A stretch of DNA of 64,000 nucleotides from Lawsonibacter sp. (lineage in GTDB: Bacteria; Bacillota; Clostridia; Oscillospirales; Oscillospiraceae): positions 1-64,000 of the forward strand of contig JAAWAD010000074.1 of assembly GCA_022791995.1 (NCBI GenBank), written 5' to 3'. The position numbers were made by a program, and so were the translations under genes. Under the pieces are notes generated by a model. It saw nothing but the letters and a program-made list of their open reading frames with translations. It ran no database searches and had not been told where the DNA came from. This document shows, one piece after another, positions 1 through 8,052 of the stretch. How positions within the stretch are numbered: position 1 is the stretch's first letter; every line of letters starts with the position of its first letter.

Positions 1-825
1 GGCATCTTTGCCGGCTCCGGCGTGGGCAAGTCCACGCTGATGGGCATGATTGCCAAAAACGTGAAGGCGGACATCAACGTCATCGCCCTGGTGGGCGAGC
101 GTGGACGGGAAGTGCTGGAGTTCGTCCAAAAGGACCTGGGCGAGGAGGGCATGAAACGCTCCATCCTGGTGGTGGCCACCTCGGACCAGCCGGCCATGCT
201 CCGAATGCGGTGCCCCTCCGTGGCAACCGGTATCGCGGAGTACTTCCGGGATCAGGGGTACGATGTGCTGCTGATGATGGACTCCCTCACCCGCTTCGCC
301 ATGGCCCAGCGGGAGATTGGTCTGGCCATCGGAGAGCCCCCGGTGTCCCGCGGCTATACCCCCTCCATGTACGCCGAGATGCCCAAGCTGCTGGAGCGCA
401 GCGGCAACTTCACCCAGGGCTCCATCACGGGAGTCTATACCGTGCTGGTGGAGGGAGACGACACCAACGAGCCCATTGCAGACACCGTCCGGGGCATTCT
501 GGACGGGCACATCGTCCTCTCACGCGCCCTGGCCAACGGCAACCACTACCCCGCCATCGACGTATCAGCCAGCATCTCCCGTCTGATGGTGGAGATTGTT
601 TCCCCGGAGCACCGGCATTTGGCCTCCCGCATCCGGGATATTTTAAGCGTCTACGAAAAAAACGCGGATCTGGTGGCCATCGGCGCCTACAAGCCGGGCA
701 CCAATCGAAAGCTGGACTTTGCCCTGTCTAAGATTGACGCGGTGAATGCCTTTCTGACCCAGGAGGTAGACGAGGCATTTTCCTACACGCAATCCCTGAA
801 AGAGATGGAAGCAATCCTGAAATAG
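1..825 (+). CDS. fliI: Flagellum-specific export ATPase FliI (5' truncated by window edge)
   Basis: FliI is the cytoplasmic ATPase of the flagellar type III export apparatus. The visible part opens right at the Walker A loop (GSGVGKST), followed by the F1-beta-like catalytic core, including the MDSLTRFAMAQREIGLA stretch and EGDDTNEPIADTVRGILDGH, and a complete C terminus. About 160 N-terminal residues expected for a roughly 435-residue FliI lie left of the window. It is followed 12 bases on by fliJ, the usual order. The reading frame is open from base 1, so no start codon is assigned. Confidence 0.96.
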   Translation, partial: GIFAGSGVGKSTLMGMIAKNVKADINVIALVGERGREVLEFVQKDLGEEGMKRSILVVATSDQPAMLRMRCPSVATGIAEYFRDQGYDVLLMMDSLTRFAMAQREIGLAIGEPPVSRGYTPSMYAEMPKLLERSGNFTQGSITGVYTVLVEGDDTNEPIADTVRGILDGHIVLSRALANGNHYPAIDVSASISRLMVEIVSPEHRHLASRIRDILSVYEKNADLVAIGAYKPGTNRKLDFALSKIDAVNAFLTQEVDEAFSYTQSLKEMEAILK

Positions 826-837
826 AGAAGGGGAAGC

Positions 838-1290
838 ATGAAGAAGTTTAAATTTTCACTGGACACCGTGCTGACCTACAAGCAGCAGGTGCTGGAGTCC
901 CTTCAGGGGGAACACGCCGCCATTCTGGCCAAGGTCCGCCAGCAGGAAGAGATTCTGGAGTCTGTCTGGCAGCGCTATCGGGACTGCGACGCGGAGTACC
1001 GGCAGCGGAAGGCGGAGGGAATGAACATTCTGGACGCCACCCTCTACCAGAACGGTCTGCGGGCGCTGGAGATGGAGATCCAGAAGGAGACCGAATGTCT
1101 GGAGGAGCTGCAAAAGCAGGAGGAGGCCAAGCGGGACCAGGTGGTGGAGGCCAAAAAGGAGACCTCCTCCCTGGAGATGCTCCGGGGCAAGAAGCTGGAG
1201 CTGTACCAGAAGGTGGTGCAGAAGGACGAGGAGCTTCTGATTGACGAGTTTGTCAGCTCCGCCCGGGCACGGGCCAATATCAGCGCTTAA
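838..1290 (+). CDS. fliJ: Flagellar export protein FliJ
   Basis: A 150-residue, highly charged, almost entirely coiled-coil protein. It starts MKKFKFSLDTVLTYKQQVLE, the typical FliJ opening. FliJ is the stalk-like partner of the FliI ATPase and an escort for export chaperones. The length matches the family. The start has an AGAAGGGGAAG ribosome site, and the gene lies directly downstream of fliI. Sequence identity between FliJ proteins is low, so the call rests on the opening, the coiled coil and the position. Confidence 0.9.
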   Translation: MKKFKFSLDTVLTYKQQVLESLQGEHAAILAKVRQQEEILESVWQRYRDCDAEYRQRKAEGMNILDATLYQNGLRALEMEIQKETECLEELQKQEEAKRDQVVEAKKETSSLEMLRGKKLELYQKVVQKDEELLIDEFVSSARARANISA

Positions 1291-1297
1291 ATGTGGT

Positions 1298-1322
1298 CCA
1301 AATCGGCGAAATCGCCGTTTGG
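1298..1322 (+). terminator. Intra-operon hairpin between fliJ and fliK
   Basis: Ten base pairs (CCAAA with a bulged T, then CGGCG, paired with CGCCGTTTGG) closed by an AAAT loop, followed by a T-rich stretch. It could be a partial terminator or a processing/stability element that sets the ratio of fliI/fliJ to fliK and later mRNA. The fold is read by eye. Confidence 0.45.
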
Positions 1323-1359
1323 AATAGATATTCTATTATTTAGGAGGTGAAACAGCACA

Positions 1360-2556
1360 ATGGCACAGATCGACAACAGCGATATCCTGGCGAAGATTCA
1401 GCAGGCGATGGTAAAGGTTCCCATGGTCGGCGGGGGGAAAAAGGAATCCCTGATGGGCGACAAGGAGAGCTTCCAGAAGCTGCTGGACCAGAAGACCCAG
1501 TCTGCCAAGCCGGAGCAGAGCACCCAGCCCAAGACGGAGACTGCCGAAAAGCCCCAGGAGAAGCCCGAGGGGGCCGAAACGGAGCTGGAGGAAGAGGACC
1601 CCGTGGAGATGGCGAAGCGGGCTGCGCTGACCGTCACCCTGGCGCCCCTGACACCGGAGGAGCTCAGCCAGTTTGCAGATCAGTACCTGCCCCAGACCGA
1701 GGAGGGGGAGGGAGTTGTCTGCGTAGGCGTGACCACCGGACCCAACGGGGAGAGCGTTCCCATTCTGATGGGAGAGAAGGACGCCGCCGCACAGTATGGG
1801 ACGGCCATCTACACTCAGACGGTACAGCCCCAGCAGGCAGAGGCCGCCCAGGGCGAGGTTCTGCCCCAGACCGTAGCGCAGCCCCAGACCCAGGCCCAGA
1901 CGGAGCAGGTCCAGGCGGACCAGTCCCCTACAGAGGCCATTCCCGCCGCCCAGGCGCCCCAGGCAGAGGTGAAAGCGGAGGTGCAGACCGACGCCGGCGC
2001 CCAGCCCCAGACCCAGGAGGGGGAGGAGACCGTTCAGGTGACCCAGGCGGACAGCCAGCCCCAGGCTCTGTTCCACGACGTGAAGGCGGCCCCCATCAAG
2101 GTGGGCGAGGCCCCCGTCCTGGAGGAGACCCCCAGCGTGGAAAACCAGGTGAACACCCAGGTGCTCCAGGCGCTGGACCAGGGCCAGTCCAAGGTGACCA
2201 TCCAGCTGACCCCGAACAATCTGGGACAGGTGACGGTGGAAATCACACGGGCGGAGGACGGCAGCCTTCATGTGGCTCTCAGCGCAGAGAGTACTCAGAC
2301 CCGGGGCCTGCTGGAGAAGCACGCATCCAACCTTCAAGAGCTTCTGGCCAGCCGCCAGCAGGAGACCGTTCAGGTCCAGGTGCAGCGCCAGGAGGAGAGT
2401 CAGCGCCAGCAGCAGCACGGCTATGAGGGCCGCGAGGGCCGGAACGGCCAGCAGCAGGAGCAGGAACAGCGCCGGGAGCGCCACCCCCAGCAGGACCAGG
2501 ACTTCATGCAGCAGCTTCGGCTGGGTTTGATCCCGGTGGATGGGGACATCGACTGA
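1360..2556 (+). CDS. fliK: Flagellar hook-length control protein FliK
   Basis: 398 residues. The central half is low-complexity and rich in Gln, Pro, Glu and Ala. The C terminus carries the Flg_hook domain, with VTIQLTPNNLGQVTVEI and HVALSAESTQTRGLLEKH. FliK is the secreted molecular ruler that switches export specificity at FlhB when the hook is complete. The disordered ruler region followed by a folded C-terminal domain is the family layout. It sits upstream of flgD and flgE as expected. The start has a TAGGAGGTG ribosome site. Confidence 0.92.
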   Translation: MAQIDNSDILAKIQQAMVKVPMVGGGKKESLMGDKESFQKLLDQKTQSAKPEQSTQPKTETAEKPQEKPEGAETELEEEDPVEMAKRAALTVTLAPLTPEELSQFADQYLPQTEEGEGVVCVGVTTGPNGESVPILMGEKDAAAQYGTAIYTQTVQPQQAEAAQGEVLPQTVAQPQTQAQTEQVQADQSPTEAIPAAQAPQAEVKAEVQTDAGAQPQTQEGEETVQVTQADSQPQALFHDVKAAPIKVGEAPVLEETPSVENQVNTQVLQALDQGQSKVTIQLTPNNLGQVTVEITRAEDGSLHVALSAESTQTRGLLEKHASNLQELLASRQQETVQVQVQRQEESQRQQQHGYEGREGRNGQQQEQEQRRERHPQQDQDFMQQLRLGLIPVDGDID

Positions 2557-2573
2557 AAGGAGCGGATGCGCAA

Positions 2574-3218
2574 ATGAGCAACTATATGACCGACCTGAGC
2601 AACCTGGTCAGCGTAGCCGGCACTCAAAAGCTGGCGAAGCACAGCACGACCAAAAATAAAGACAACACAAGCCTGGACATGACCGATTTCCTCCAGCTGA
2701 TGGTGGTCCAGCTTCAAAACCAGGGCATTGACAACGCGGCTGACCCCTCTGACATGCTGAACCAGATGGTCCAGATGCAGATGATTACCGCCATGACCAA
2801 CATGACCGAGGCCTCCATTATGAGCTATGCCAGCTCTATGGTGGGCAAGGAAGTGACCATTGGCGATTACAGCAGCGGCGAACTGGTGGAGAAGGTGGTC
2901 ACAATCACTGGCTCGGGAATGGCCGATGGGCAGGCTGTTGTCTTTGCTGGAGACGATGTGTACAGCCTGAGCAGCATTATGGCCATCGGAAGGCTGCCGT
3001 CGCTGAAGGAGCCGGAAAAGCCCGGGGATACCGATACCAAGCCCACCGATCCCGTGGAGCCCACAGACCCCAAGGACCCCGCAGAGGACCCGAAGGACCC
3101 GGCAGAGGATCCCAAAGACCCCGTGGATCCGGCGGACCCCAAGGACCCCGCAGATCCCAATCCCCCCAGCGAGACGGACCCTGACCCTGACAAGGACGGA
3201 AACGGCGCGGTGGGCTGA
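2574..3218 (+). CDS. flgD: Flagellar hook assembly (capping) protein FlgD
   Basis: 214 residues. The N-terminal FlgD domain is clear: LDMTDFLQLMVVQLQNQGIDN, then QMVQMQMITAMTNMTEASI. FlgD caps the growing hook and guides FlgE assembly. From about residue 140 the expected C terminus is replaced by a tandem Asp-Pro tail made of KDPAEDP-type units (about 3040-3190), ending DPDPDKDGNGAVG. This tail is acidic and probably disordered; its role is unknown. The gene lies between fliK and a TIGR02530-type gene. Confidence 0.92.
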   Translation: MSNYMTDLSNLVSVAGTQKLAKHSTTKNKDNTSLDMTDFLQLMVVQLQNQGIDNAADPSDMLNQMVQMQMITAMTNMTEASIMSYASSMVGKEVTIGDYSSGELVEKVVTITGSGMADGQAVVFAGDDVYSLSSIMAIGRLPSLKEPEKPGDTDTKPTDPVEPTDPKDPAEDPKDPAEDPKDPVDPADPKDPADPNPPSETDPDPDKDGNGAVG

Positions 3219-3238
3219 TAAAATGAGGTGACTGCAAG

Positions 3239-3613
3239 ATGATCCAGCGCGTATCGGGACAGCCGCATTTGCCGGCCCAGACAGCGTCTCCCAGACGGGG
3301 AGAGACGGCGGGCGGCTTTGGTGCCATGCTCCGGCAGGAGCTGGACAGAGCGCAGCCCCAGGGGGTGGCCTTCTCCAAGCATGCCATCACCCGGGCGGAG
3401 GAGCGCGGTATCCAGGTCACGCCGGATTTGATGGACCAGCTGGCGGGCAGCGTGATTCGGGCCCAGGCCAAGGGCGCTACCAACATCCTGGCTATGGATT
3501 CGGAAAAGGCGTTCATTATCAATGTGCCCAATGCCAAGGTTATCACCGCCATTACACAAGAGGAAATGAAAGAAAGCGTTTTTACTAACATTGACGGCGC
3601 CGTATTCCTGTAA
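3239..3613 (+). CDS. TIGR02530-type flagellar operon protein
   Basis: 124 residues. The core is AFSKHAITRAEERGIQVTPD, then AKGATNILAMDSEKAFIINVPNAKVITA, matching the small conserved protein encoded between flgD and flgE in many Firmicutes fla operons (TIGR02530 type). The biochemical role is not established to my knowledge; its position points to hook assembly. A GAGGTG ribosome site precedes the start. Confidence 0.85.
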   Translation: MIQRVSGQPHLPAQTASPRRGETAGGFGAMLRQELDRAQPQGVAFSKHAITRAEERGIQVTPDLMDQLAGSVIRAQAKGATNILAMDSEKAFIINVPNAKVITAITQEEMKESVFTNIDGAVFL

Positions 3614-3634
3614 GATTACAGAGGACAGGACCGG

Positions 3635-3676
3635 TTTTTCGGAGGTCCTTGGCCCCCGCCCGATTGACGGGGGCCA
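3635..3676 (+). other. Paired hairpins in the leader of the hook gene
   Basis: The 98-base gap before flgE contains AGGACC...GGTCCT and then a 9-bp perfect stem (TGGCCCCCG at 3650-3658 pairing with CGGGGGCCA at 3668-3676). There is no T-run after the second stem, so an mRNA stability or processing element ahead of the abundant hook protein is more likely than termination. This is inferred by eye. Confidence 0.5.
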
Positions 3677-3711
3677 GGCGGCGCATATTTGAAAGGAGTG
3701 CTCTGCACAGT

Positions 3712-4959
3712 ATGACTGGATCTATGTACGCAGGGATTGCGGGCCTGAAGGCCCATATGCAGAACCTGAGCGTGATTGGACACAATATCGCCAACGTCAA
3801 CACCAGCGGCTATAAGGCTGGCCGCGGTGTTTTCAGCACCGCTCTCTATACCCAGATTTCCGGCGGTTCCGACGGCACCACTACCGTGGGCGGCAAGAAC
3901 CCCTCCCAGCTGGGCTATGGCTCCAAGCTAGCGACTGTGGATATTGACATGTCCACCGGCACCTATGCCCCCGGCCGCCCCATGGACTGCATGATTGACG
4001 GCGATGGCTTTTTCCTCATTGGGAATAAGACTGTGGCGAACGTCATTGATGCCAGCGATTCAGAGACGTTGAAGAGCTTGACCTTAACCCGGGTGGGCGA
4101 CATTGAGTTCAAGTCTGACAGCTATCTCTGCAACTATGCCGGTGAATGTGTGTATGGATTCCAGGTGATTGGAACAACCACAGTCAATGGCGTTACGGAG
4201 CCCATTTTCAGCGATCAGCTGGTGCCCATCCGGCTGCCGCGTCAAGCGACTGACGGTACAATCGTCTATCCTAAATTTGCAGAAGCGGCGGATGTTACAA
4301 ATGATCCAAGTTTAAAAGAGGGACAGCTGATTGATAATGTAGGACCTAATGCCGCAAGACCTTTTTCCTATGCTCAGTTTGACAGTATCAGCATTGACCC
4401 CGCGACTGGTATTATTACAGGCACAACGAAGGATACAAGTCAGGTTATTACAATCGGGGCGATTGCGATTGGAAACGTGACCAACCCCAATGGCGTGACC
4501 CAGTTGAGCGATACCTACTACAAGTGCGGAAAAGGCGCAGGTGAATTAAGTGTTTCTGCTCTGGGCGGCCTAAATGAAGACATGTATGTTATCAACGGCA
4601 ACAAGAATGCAGCAGGTGCCAGCGGTATCGGCTATACGCCGCCTGTTTTCGATGCAGATGGCAAGTTACAGACAGCAGCAAGCTTTACTCTAAATAATCC
4701 AGTGCAGGGTTTCCAGGGGAGAATCAATCAGAGCATGGCTGTTGTTGCAGGAACGGACCTTACAACTTTGCCACAGGGGACCCAGCTGTACAGCGGCGGA
4801 ACCACCGCTCTGCTGACGGGCGGACTGGAGATGTCCAAGACTGATTTGGCGACGGAGATTGCCAACATGATTACGACCCAGCGCGGCTATCAGGCCAACA
4901 CGCGGGTGATCACCGTGACCGACTCCATGCTGGAGGAACTGGTCAACATGAAGCGCTGA
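3712..4959 (+). CDS. flgE: Flagellar hook protein FlgE
   Basis: 415 residues from the ATG at 3712, chosen because it follows GAAAGGAGTG and gives the canonical MTGSMYAGIAGLKAHMQNL opening; an in-frame ATG at 3649 lacks a good site and would add a non-homologous leader. N- and C-terminal rod/hook helices (HNIANVNTSGYKAGR; ATEIANMITTQRGYQANTRVITVTDSMLEELVNMKR) form the hook core. The middle (about 4030-4720), which should face outward, is clearly AT-richer with different codon choice than the ends. Confidence 0.95.
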   Translation: MTGSMYAGIAGLKAHMQNLSVIGHNIANVNTSGYKAGRGVFSTALYTQISGGSDGTTTVGGKNPSQLGYGSKLATVDIDMSTGTYAPGRPMDCMIDGDGFFLIGNKTVANVIDASDSETLKSLTLTRVGDIEFKSDSYLCNYAGECVYGFQVIGTTTVNGVTEPIFSDQLVPIRLPRQATDGTIVYPKFAEAADVTNDPSLKEGQLIDNVGPNAARPFSYAQFDSISIDPATGIITGTTKDTSQVITIGAIAIGNVTNPNGVTQLSDTYYKCGKGAGELSVSALGGLNEDMYVINGNKNAAGASGIGYTPPVFDADGKLQTAASFTLNNPVQGFQGRINQSMAVVAGTDLTTLPQGTQLYSGGTTALLTGGLEMSKTDLATEIANMITTQRGYQANTRVITVTDSMLEELVNMKR

Positions 4960-4989
4960 TAGCACCAGGGAAGCGCGGAAACAGCGGAT

Positions 4990-5022
4990 CCGTAGGGGAG
5001 GGCAGGGAAGCCGCCCCTGCGG
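4990..5022 (+). other. Hairpin between flgE and flbD
   Basis: CCGTAGGGG (4990-4998) pairs with CCCCTGCGG (5014-5022) with one G-T wobble. There is no T-run afterwards. It may protect the flgE mRNA 3' end. The rest of the 90-base gap holds only the ribosome site for the next gene. Confidence 0.35.
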
Positions 5023-5049
5023 TGTCCGATATATAAGGAGGACCGCTGC

Positions 5050-5271
5050 ATGATTCTACTGACAAAACGCAACCATGAAAAGTTTTTGGTCAACCATCTG
5101 CAAATTGAGTACATCGAGTTTATCCCGGAATCCAAAATCGTGATGATGAACCGCGACTATTACCTCGTCCGCGAGACCGCGGAAGAGATCATTGATAAAA
5201 TTGCCGAGTACAACGCAAAGGTTATGGACATTCACAGAGAAATCACGCTTGTTGACAAGCGGCAGGGCTGA
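5050..5271 (+). CDS. flbD: FlbD / SwrD family flagellar protein
   Basis: 73 residues starting MILLTKRNHEKFLVNHLQIE and containing IEFIPESKIVMMNRDYYLVRET. The size, opening and position after flgE match the FlbD family, called SwrD in Bacillus, where it is reported to increase flagellar motor power. It lies directly upstream of the stator genes motA and motB, consistent with a stator-related role. The ribosome site is AAGGAGG. Confidence 0.9.
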   Translation: MILLTKRNHEKFLVNHLQIEYIEFIPESKIVMMNRDYYLVRETAEEIIDKIAEYNAKVMDIHREITLVDKRQG

Positions 5272-5317
5272 GGGCTGAGACGGCTTGCTTGCCCAAGTCT
5301 GGAGGTAGAGCGCAGGA

Positions 5318-6157
5318 ATGAATATTACATACATTGTCGGTTTGATTGCGTCCTTTGTGGTCATGCTGCTGGGCATGATGGTGGGCATCGACATCTTCGC
5401 GGAGCCGCCGGCGGAGGTTTTCACCTTCACCCCCACTGCGGTGCTGAACTTCTTCGACATCTCCAGTATCTTTATCGTCATCGGGTGTTCGGTAGCCATC
5501 GTGGTGGCCAGCTTCCCCGGGTCGATTTTGAAGAACATCCCCAAGCACATGGGCATTATGCTCAACGCGAAGAAGAACGACCCCATGCAGTATATCGAGC
5601 AGCTGGTGGATCTGGCCCAGACCGCCCGGAAGAATGGCCTTCTGTCCCTGGAGGAGAAGGCTAACCAGCAGACGGACCCCTTCTTCAAGCAGGCCATTAT
5701 GCTGATTGTGGACGCTAACGACCCGGACAAGGTGCGGGCCATCCTGGAAAACGACATCAACTGCATGTCCGCCCGGCACGAGGACGCCGCCAGCCTCTAT
5801 GACAAGGGGTCCGCTGTGGCCCCCGCCTTCGGCATGATCGGTACCCTGGTGGGTCTGATTAACATGCTGCGCAGTATGAGCCTGTCGGGGGACGGCGCAA
5901 GCTCCATCGGCAAGGATATGGGCGTGGCCCTGATTACCACCCTGTACGGCTGTATCCTGGCTCACATGGTTTTTTCTCCCATCGCCAACAACCTGCGGAT
6001 GCGGGACAGCGAAGAGGTCCTTTGCAAGATGATTATTGTAGAGGGCATCATGTCCATTCAGTCCGGCGAGAACCCCAAGTTTTTGAAGGAAAAGCTGTTG
6101 ACCTACATGAGCCAGAAGCAGCGGGCTGCGGCCATGACCAGCAGCGGCGAGGGCTGA
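5318..6157 (+). CDS. motA: Flagellar motor stator protein MotA
   Basis: 279 residues with four hydrophobic segments (about 5-25, 45-67, 170-190 and 200-222), the MotA/ExbB core KGSAVAPAFGMIGTLVGLINML, and the cytoplasmic loop that meets FliG. It forms the stator ion channel with MotB. A basic, Glu-containing cytoplasmic tail ends it. Here motA-motB occupy the place that fliL fills in many Firmicutes operons. Confidence 0.95.
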   Translation: MNITYIVGLIASFVVMLLGMMVGIDIFAEPPAEVFTFTPTAVLNFFDISSIFIVIGCSVAIVVASFPGSILKNIPKHMGIMLNAKKNDPMQYIEQLVDLAQTARKNGLLSLEEKANQQTDPFFKQAIMLIVDANDPDKVRAILENDINCMSARHEDAASLYDKGSAVAPAFGMIGTLVGLINMLRSMSLSGDGASSIGKDMGVALITTLYGCILAHMVFSPIANNLRMRDSEEVLCKMIIVEGIMSIQSGENPKFLKEKLLTYMSQKQRAAAMTSSGEG

Positions 6158-6205
6158 GTCCCTCTGAACACCCGGCGGCGCAGGTAAGCCGCAAGGGAGG
6201 ACGGT

Positions 6206-7012
6206 ATGAAAAAGAAAAAAGGCGGCGGCGGCGCCAACTGGATGGACACCTATGGCGACATGGTGACTCTGTTGTTGTGCTTCTTCGTTTTGCTCTACTC
6301 CATGTCCACCATCAGCGAGGAGAAGTGGCGGGCCATTGTCACCAGCTTCAACCCCCGGGCGTCCCAGACGCCCACCGCGACCCCGGGTACCGACGGCCCC
6401 AACGCCGACCTGGAGAGCCAGGGCGGCGACCCCTCCGCCGTGCCCACCCCCGACCCCTTGGAGGAGACCCAGGAGGATATCGACCTCGCTATCGAGCAGC
6501 TGTATCAGGCCATCAAGCACTATGCCGAGGAGGAGGGGCTGTCCAACTCCATCAGCGTGACGACGGACAACGGCAAGGTGTACGTCACCTTCAGCGAGAC
6601 CACCTTCTTCAACCCGGATAAGTCCTATATCCTTCCGGCCAGCTACCCCATCCTGGACAAGGTGGGCGAGGTGCTCTCCGGCGCGGCCTTCGCCATCGAC
6701 GACGTGCGGGTCCAGGGCCACACCGCCCAGGCCACCGCCAACGCGCCCAACCCCATTCCCGGGGACCGGCGTCTGGCCAGCGAACGGGCCACCAATGTGG
6801 TCATCTATATTCAGGAACACACCGATCGGGAAATTCTGGATCCGGCCAAGCTGATCAGCGAGGGCCTGGGCCAGTGGCACCCCATCGCCTCCAATGCGAC
6901 GGCGGAGGAACGGGCCAAAAACCGCCGGGTGGAGATGATCGTCAGCGGCCGGAACCTGGAGGAGGAACTGGGCGATTCCATTCAGCACTATGAAACTATT
7001 ACAACGCAGTGA
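6206..7012 (+). CDS. motB: Flagellar motor stator protein MotB
   Basis: 268 residues: a short basic, Gly-rich N terminus, one membrane helix starting WMDTYGDMVTLLLCFFVLLY that contains the ion-binding Asp of the family, a Pro/Thr-rich linker, and an OmpA-like peptidoglycan-binding domain (VRVQGHTAQ; RRLASERATNVVIYI; AKNRRVEMIV). It anchors the stator to the cell wall. Whether it couples H+ or Na+ cannot be told from this sequence. It pairs with motA 48 bases upstream. Confidence 0.95.
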   Translation: MKKKKGGGGANWMDTYGDMVTLLLCFFVLLYSMSTISEEKWRAIVTSFNPRASQTPTATPGTDGPNADLESQGGDPSAVPTPDPLEETQEDIDLAIEQLYQAIKHYAEEEGLSNSISVTTDNGKVYVTFSETTFFNPDKSYILPASYPILDKVGEVLSGAAFAIDDVRVQGHTAQATANAPNPIPGDRRLASERATNVVIYIQEHTDREILDPAKLISEGLGQWHPIASNATAEERAKNRRVEMIVSGRNLEEELGDSIQHYETITTQ

Positions 7013-7044
7013 AGTGACATCTGCAAGGGCGGGTGAGAAAAGCT

Positions 7045-8046
7045 ATGTCAGAAGTCCTATCCCAAAGTCAGATTGACGCCCTTCTAAGCGCCTTTAACAG
7101 CGGCGGCGACCAGCCGCCAGAGGAAAAAGCGCCGGAGAAGAAATATCGAAAATATGACTTCAGCAGTCCGCGGAAGTTCACCAAGGACCGCATCAAGATG
7201 CTCAACGGCATTTTTGAAAACTACAGCCGGCTGATCAGCTCCCGGCTGAACGGCCTGCTGCGCATCAACTGCGAGGTCTCCCTGGAGAGCATCGAGGAGC
7301 AGAAGTATTTTGAATTCTCCAATGCTTTGACCGAAGGCGACGTGCTTGCCATAGCAGAGGTGGATTTGAAGGGCAACGAGGACCAGCCGCCTGTGATGTT
7401 CTACCTGGCCAGACATACGGCCCTGACCATGATGGACCGGATGATGGGCGGAGAGGGCAGCGTGGGGGACGAAATCCCCTATGACTACACCTATACCGAC
7501 CTGGAGCTCCAGCTGTATGAGACCCTGGTGGAGGACATGATAAACGTGATGGGCAGCAGCTGGGAAAACTACATCGCCCTGAAGTTTACCTACACCAGAA
7601 CCGAGGTCAACCCCACCCTGGTGCAGCTGTTGGGCCTGGACGAGACCATCGTCATCGTGGACATGAAAATCCTGATGGAGGACAGCGAGGGCCGCATGAG
7701 CCTGATTCTTCCAGGGACCCTGCTGACCAACGTCTTTGCCCAGATGAGTCTGGAGAACCCGGGACGGAAAATCCACAGCGAGGACAACTCCGAGGAGATT
7801 TTCGACAAGCTGCGGGATTCCAGTCTGGAGATTGTGGCCCAGCTGGGGGATACCCAGCTGTTCCTCAGCGACATCTACCACCTGGCCGTGGGCGACGTGG
7901 TGGACCTGGGCCGGCCCAAGGACGCCCCCATCTTCCTGGAAATCGGGGGCTACCAGTGGTTCAGCGGACGCATCGGCACGTATAAGAAAAATATGGCGGT
8001 CAAGATAGACGAGGTTTGCTATCAGGCCGAGCAAAGGAGCGAGTAA
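7045..8046 (+). CDS. fliM: Flagellar motor switch protein FliM
   Basis: 333 residues. The ATG at 7045 is preferred over a GTG at 7033 because it gives the standard MSEVLSQSQIDALL N terminus, the CheY-phosphate-binding peptide. The CheC-like middle domain is inactive as in other FliM proteins (SRLNGLLRINCEVSLESIEE). The C-terminal SpoA-like domain (LAQLGDTQLFLSDIYHLAVGDVVDLGR with interruptions) joins the C-ring. It is followed 6 bases on by fliY. Confidence 0.95.
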   Translation: MSEVLSQSQIDALLSAFNSGGDQPPEEKAPEKKYRKYDFSSPRKFTKDRIKMLNGIFENYSRLISSRLNGLLRINCEVSLESIEEQKYFEFSNALTEGDVLAIAEVDLKGNEDQPPVMFYLARHTALTMMDRMMGGEGSVGDEIPYDYTYTDLELQLYETLVEDMINVMGSSWENYIALKFTYTRTEVNPTLVQLLGLDETIVIVDMKILMEDSEGRMSLILPGTLLTNVFAQMSLENPGRKIHSEDNSEEIFDKLRDSSLEIVAQLGDTQLFLSDIYHLAVGDVVDLGRPKDAPIFLEIGGYQWFSGRIGTYKKNMAVKIDEVCYQAEQRSE

Positions 8047-8052
8047 CACAGG

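Noticed and set aside
5025-5034. CCGATATA before flbD as a possible sigma-28 -10 box
   Set aside because: There is no TAAA-like -35 at the required 11-base distance (the sequence there is GC-rich hairpin), and the gene lies inside a transcribed operon.
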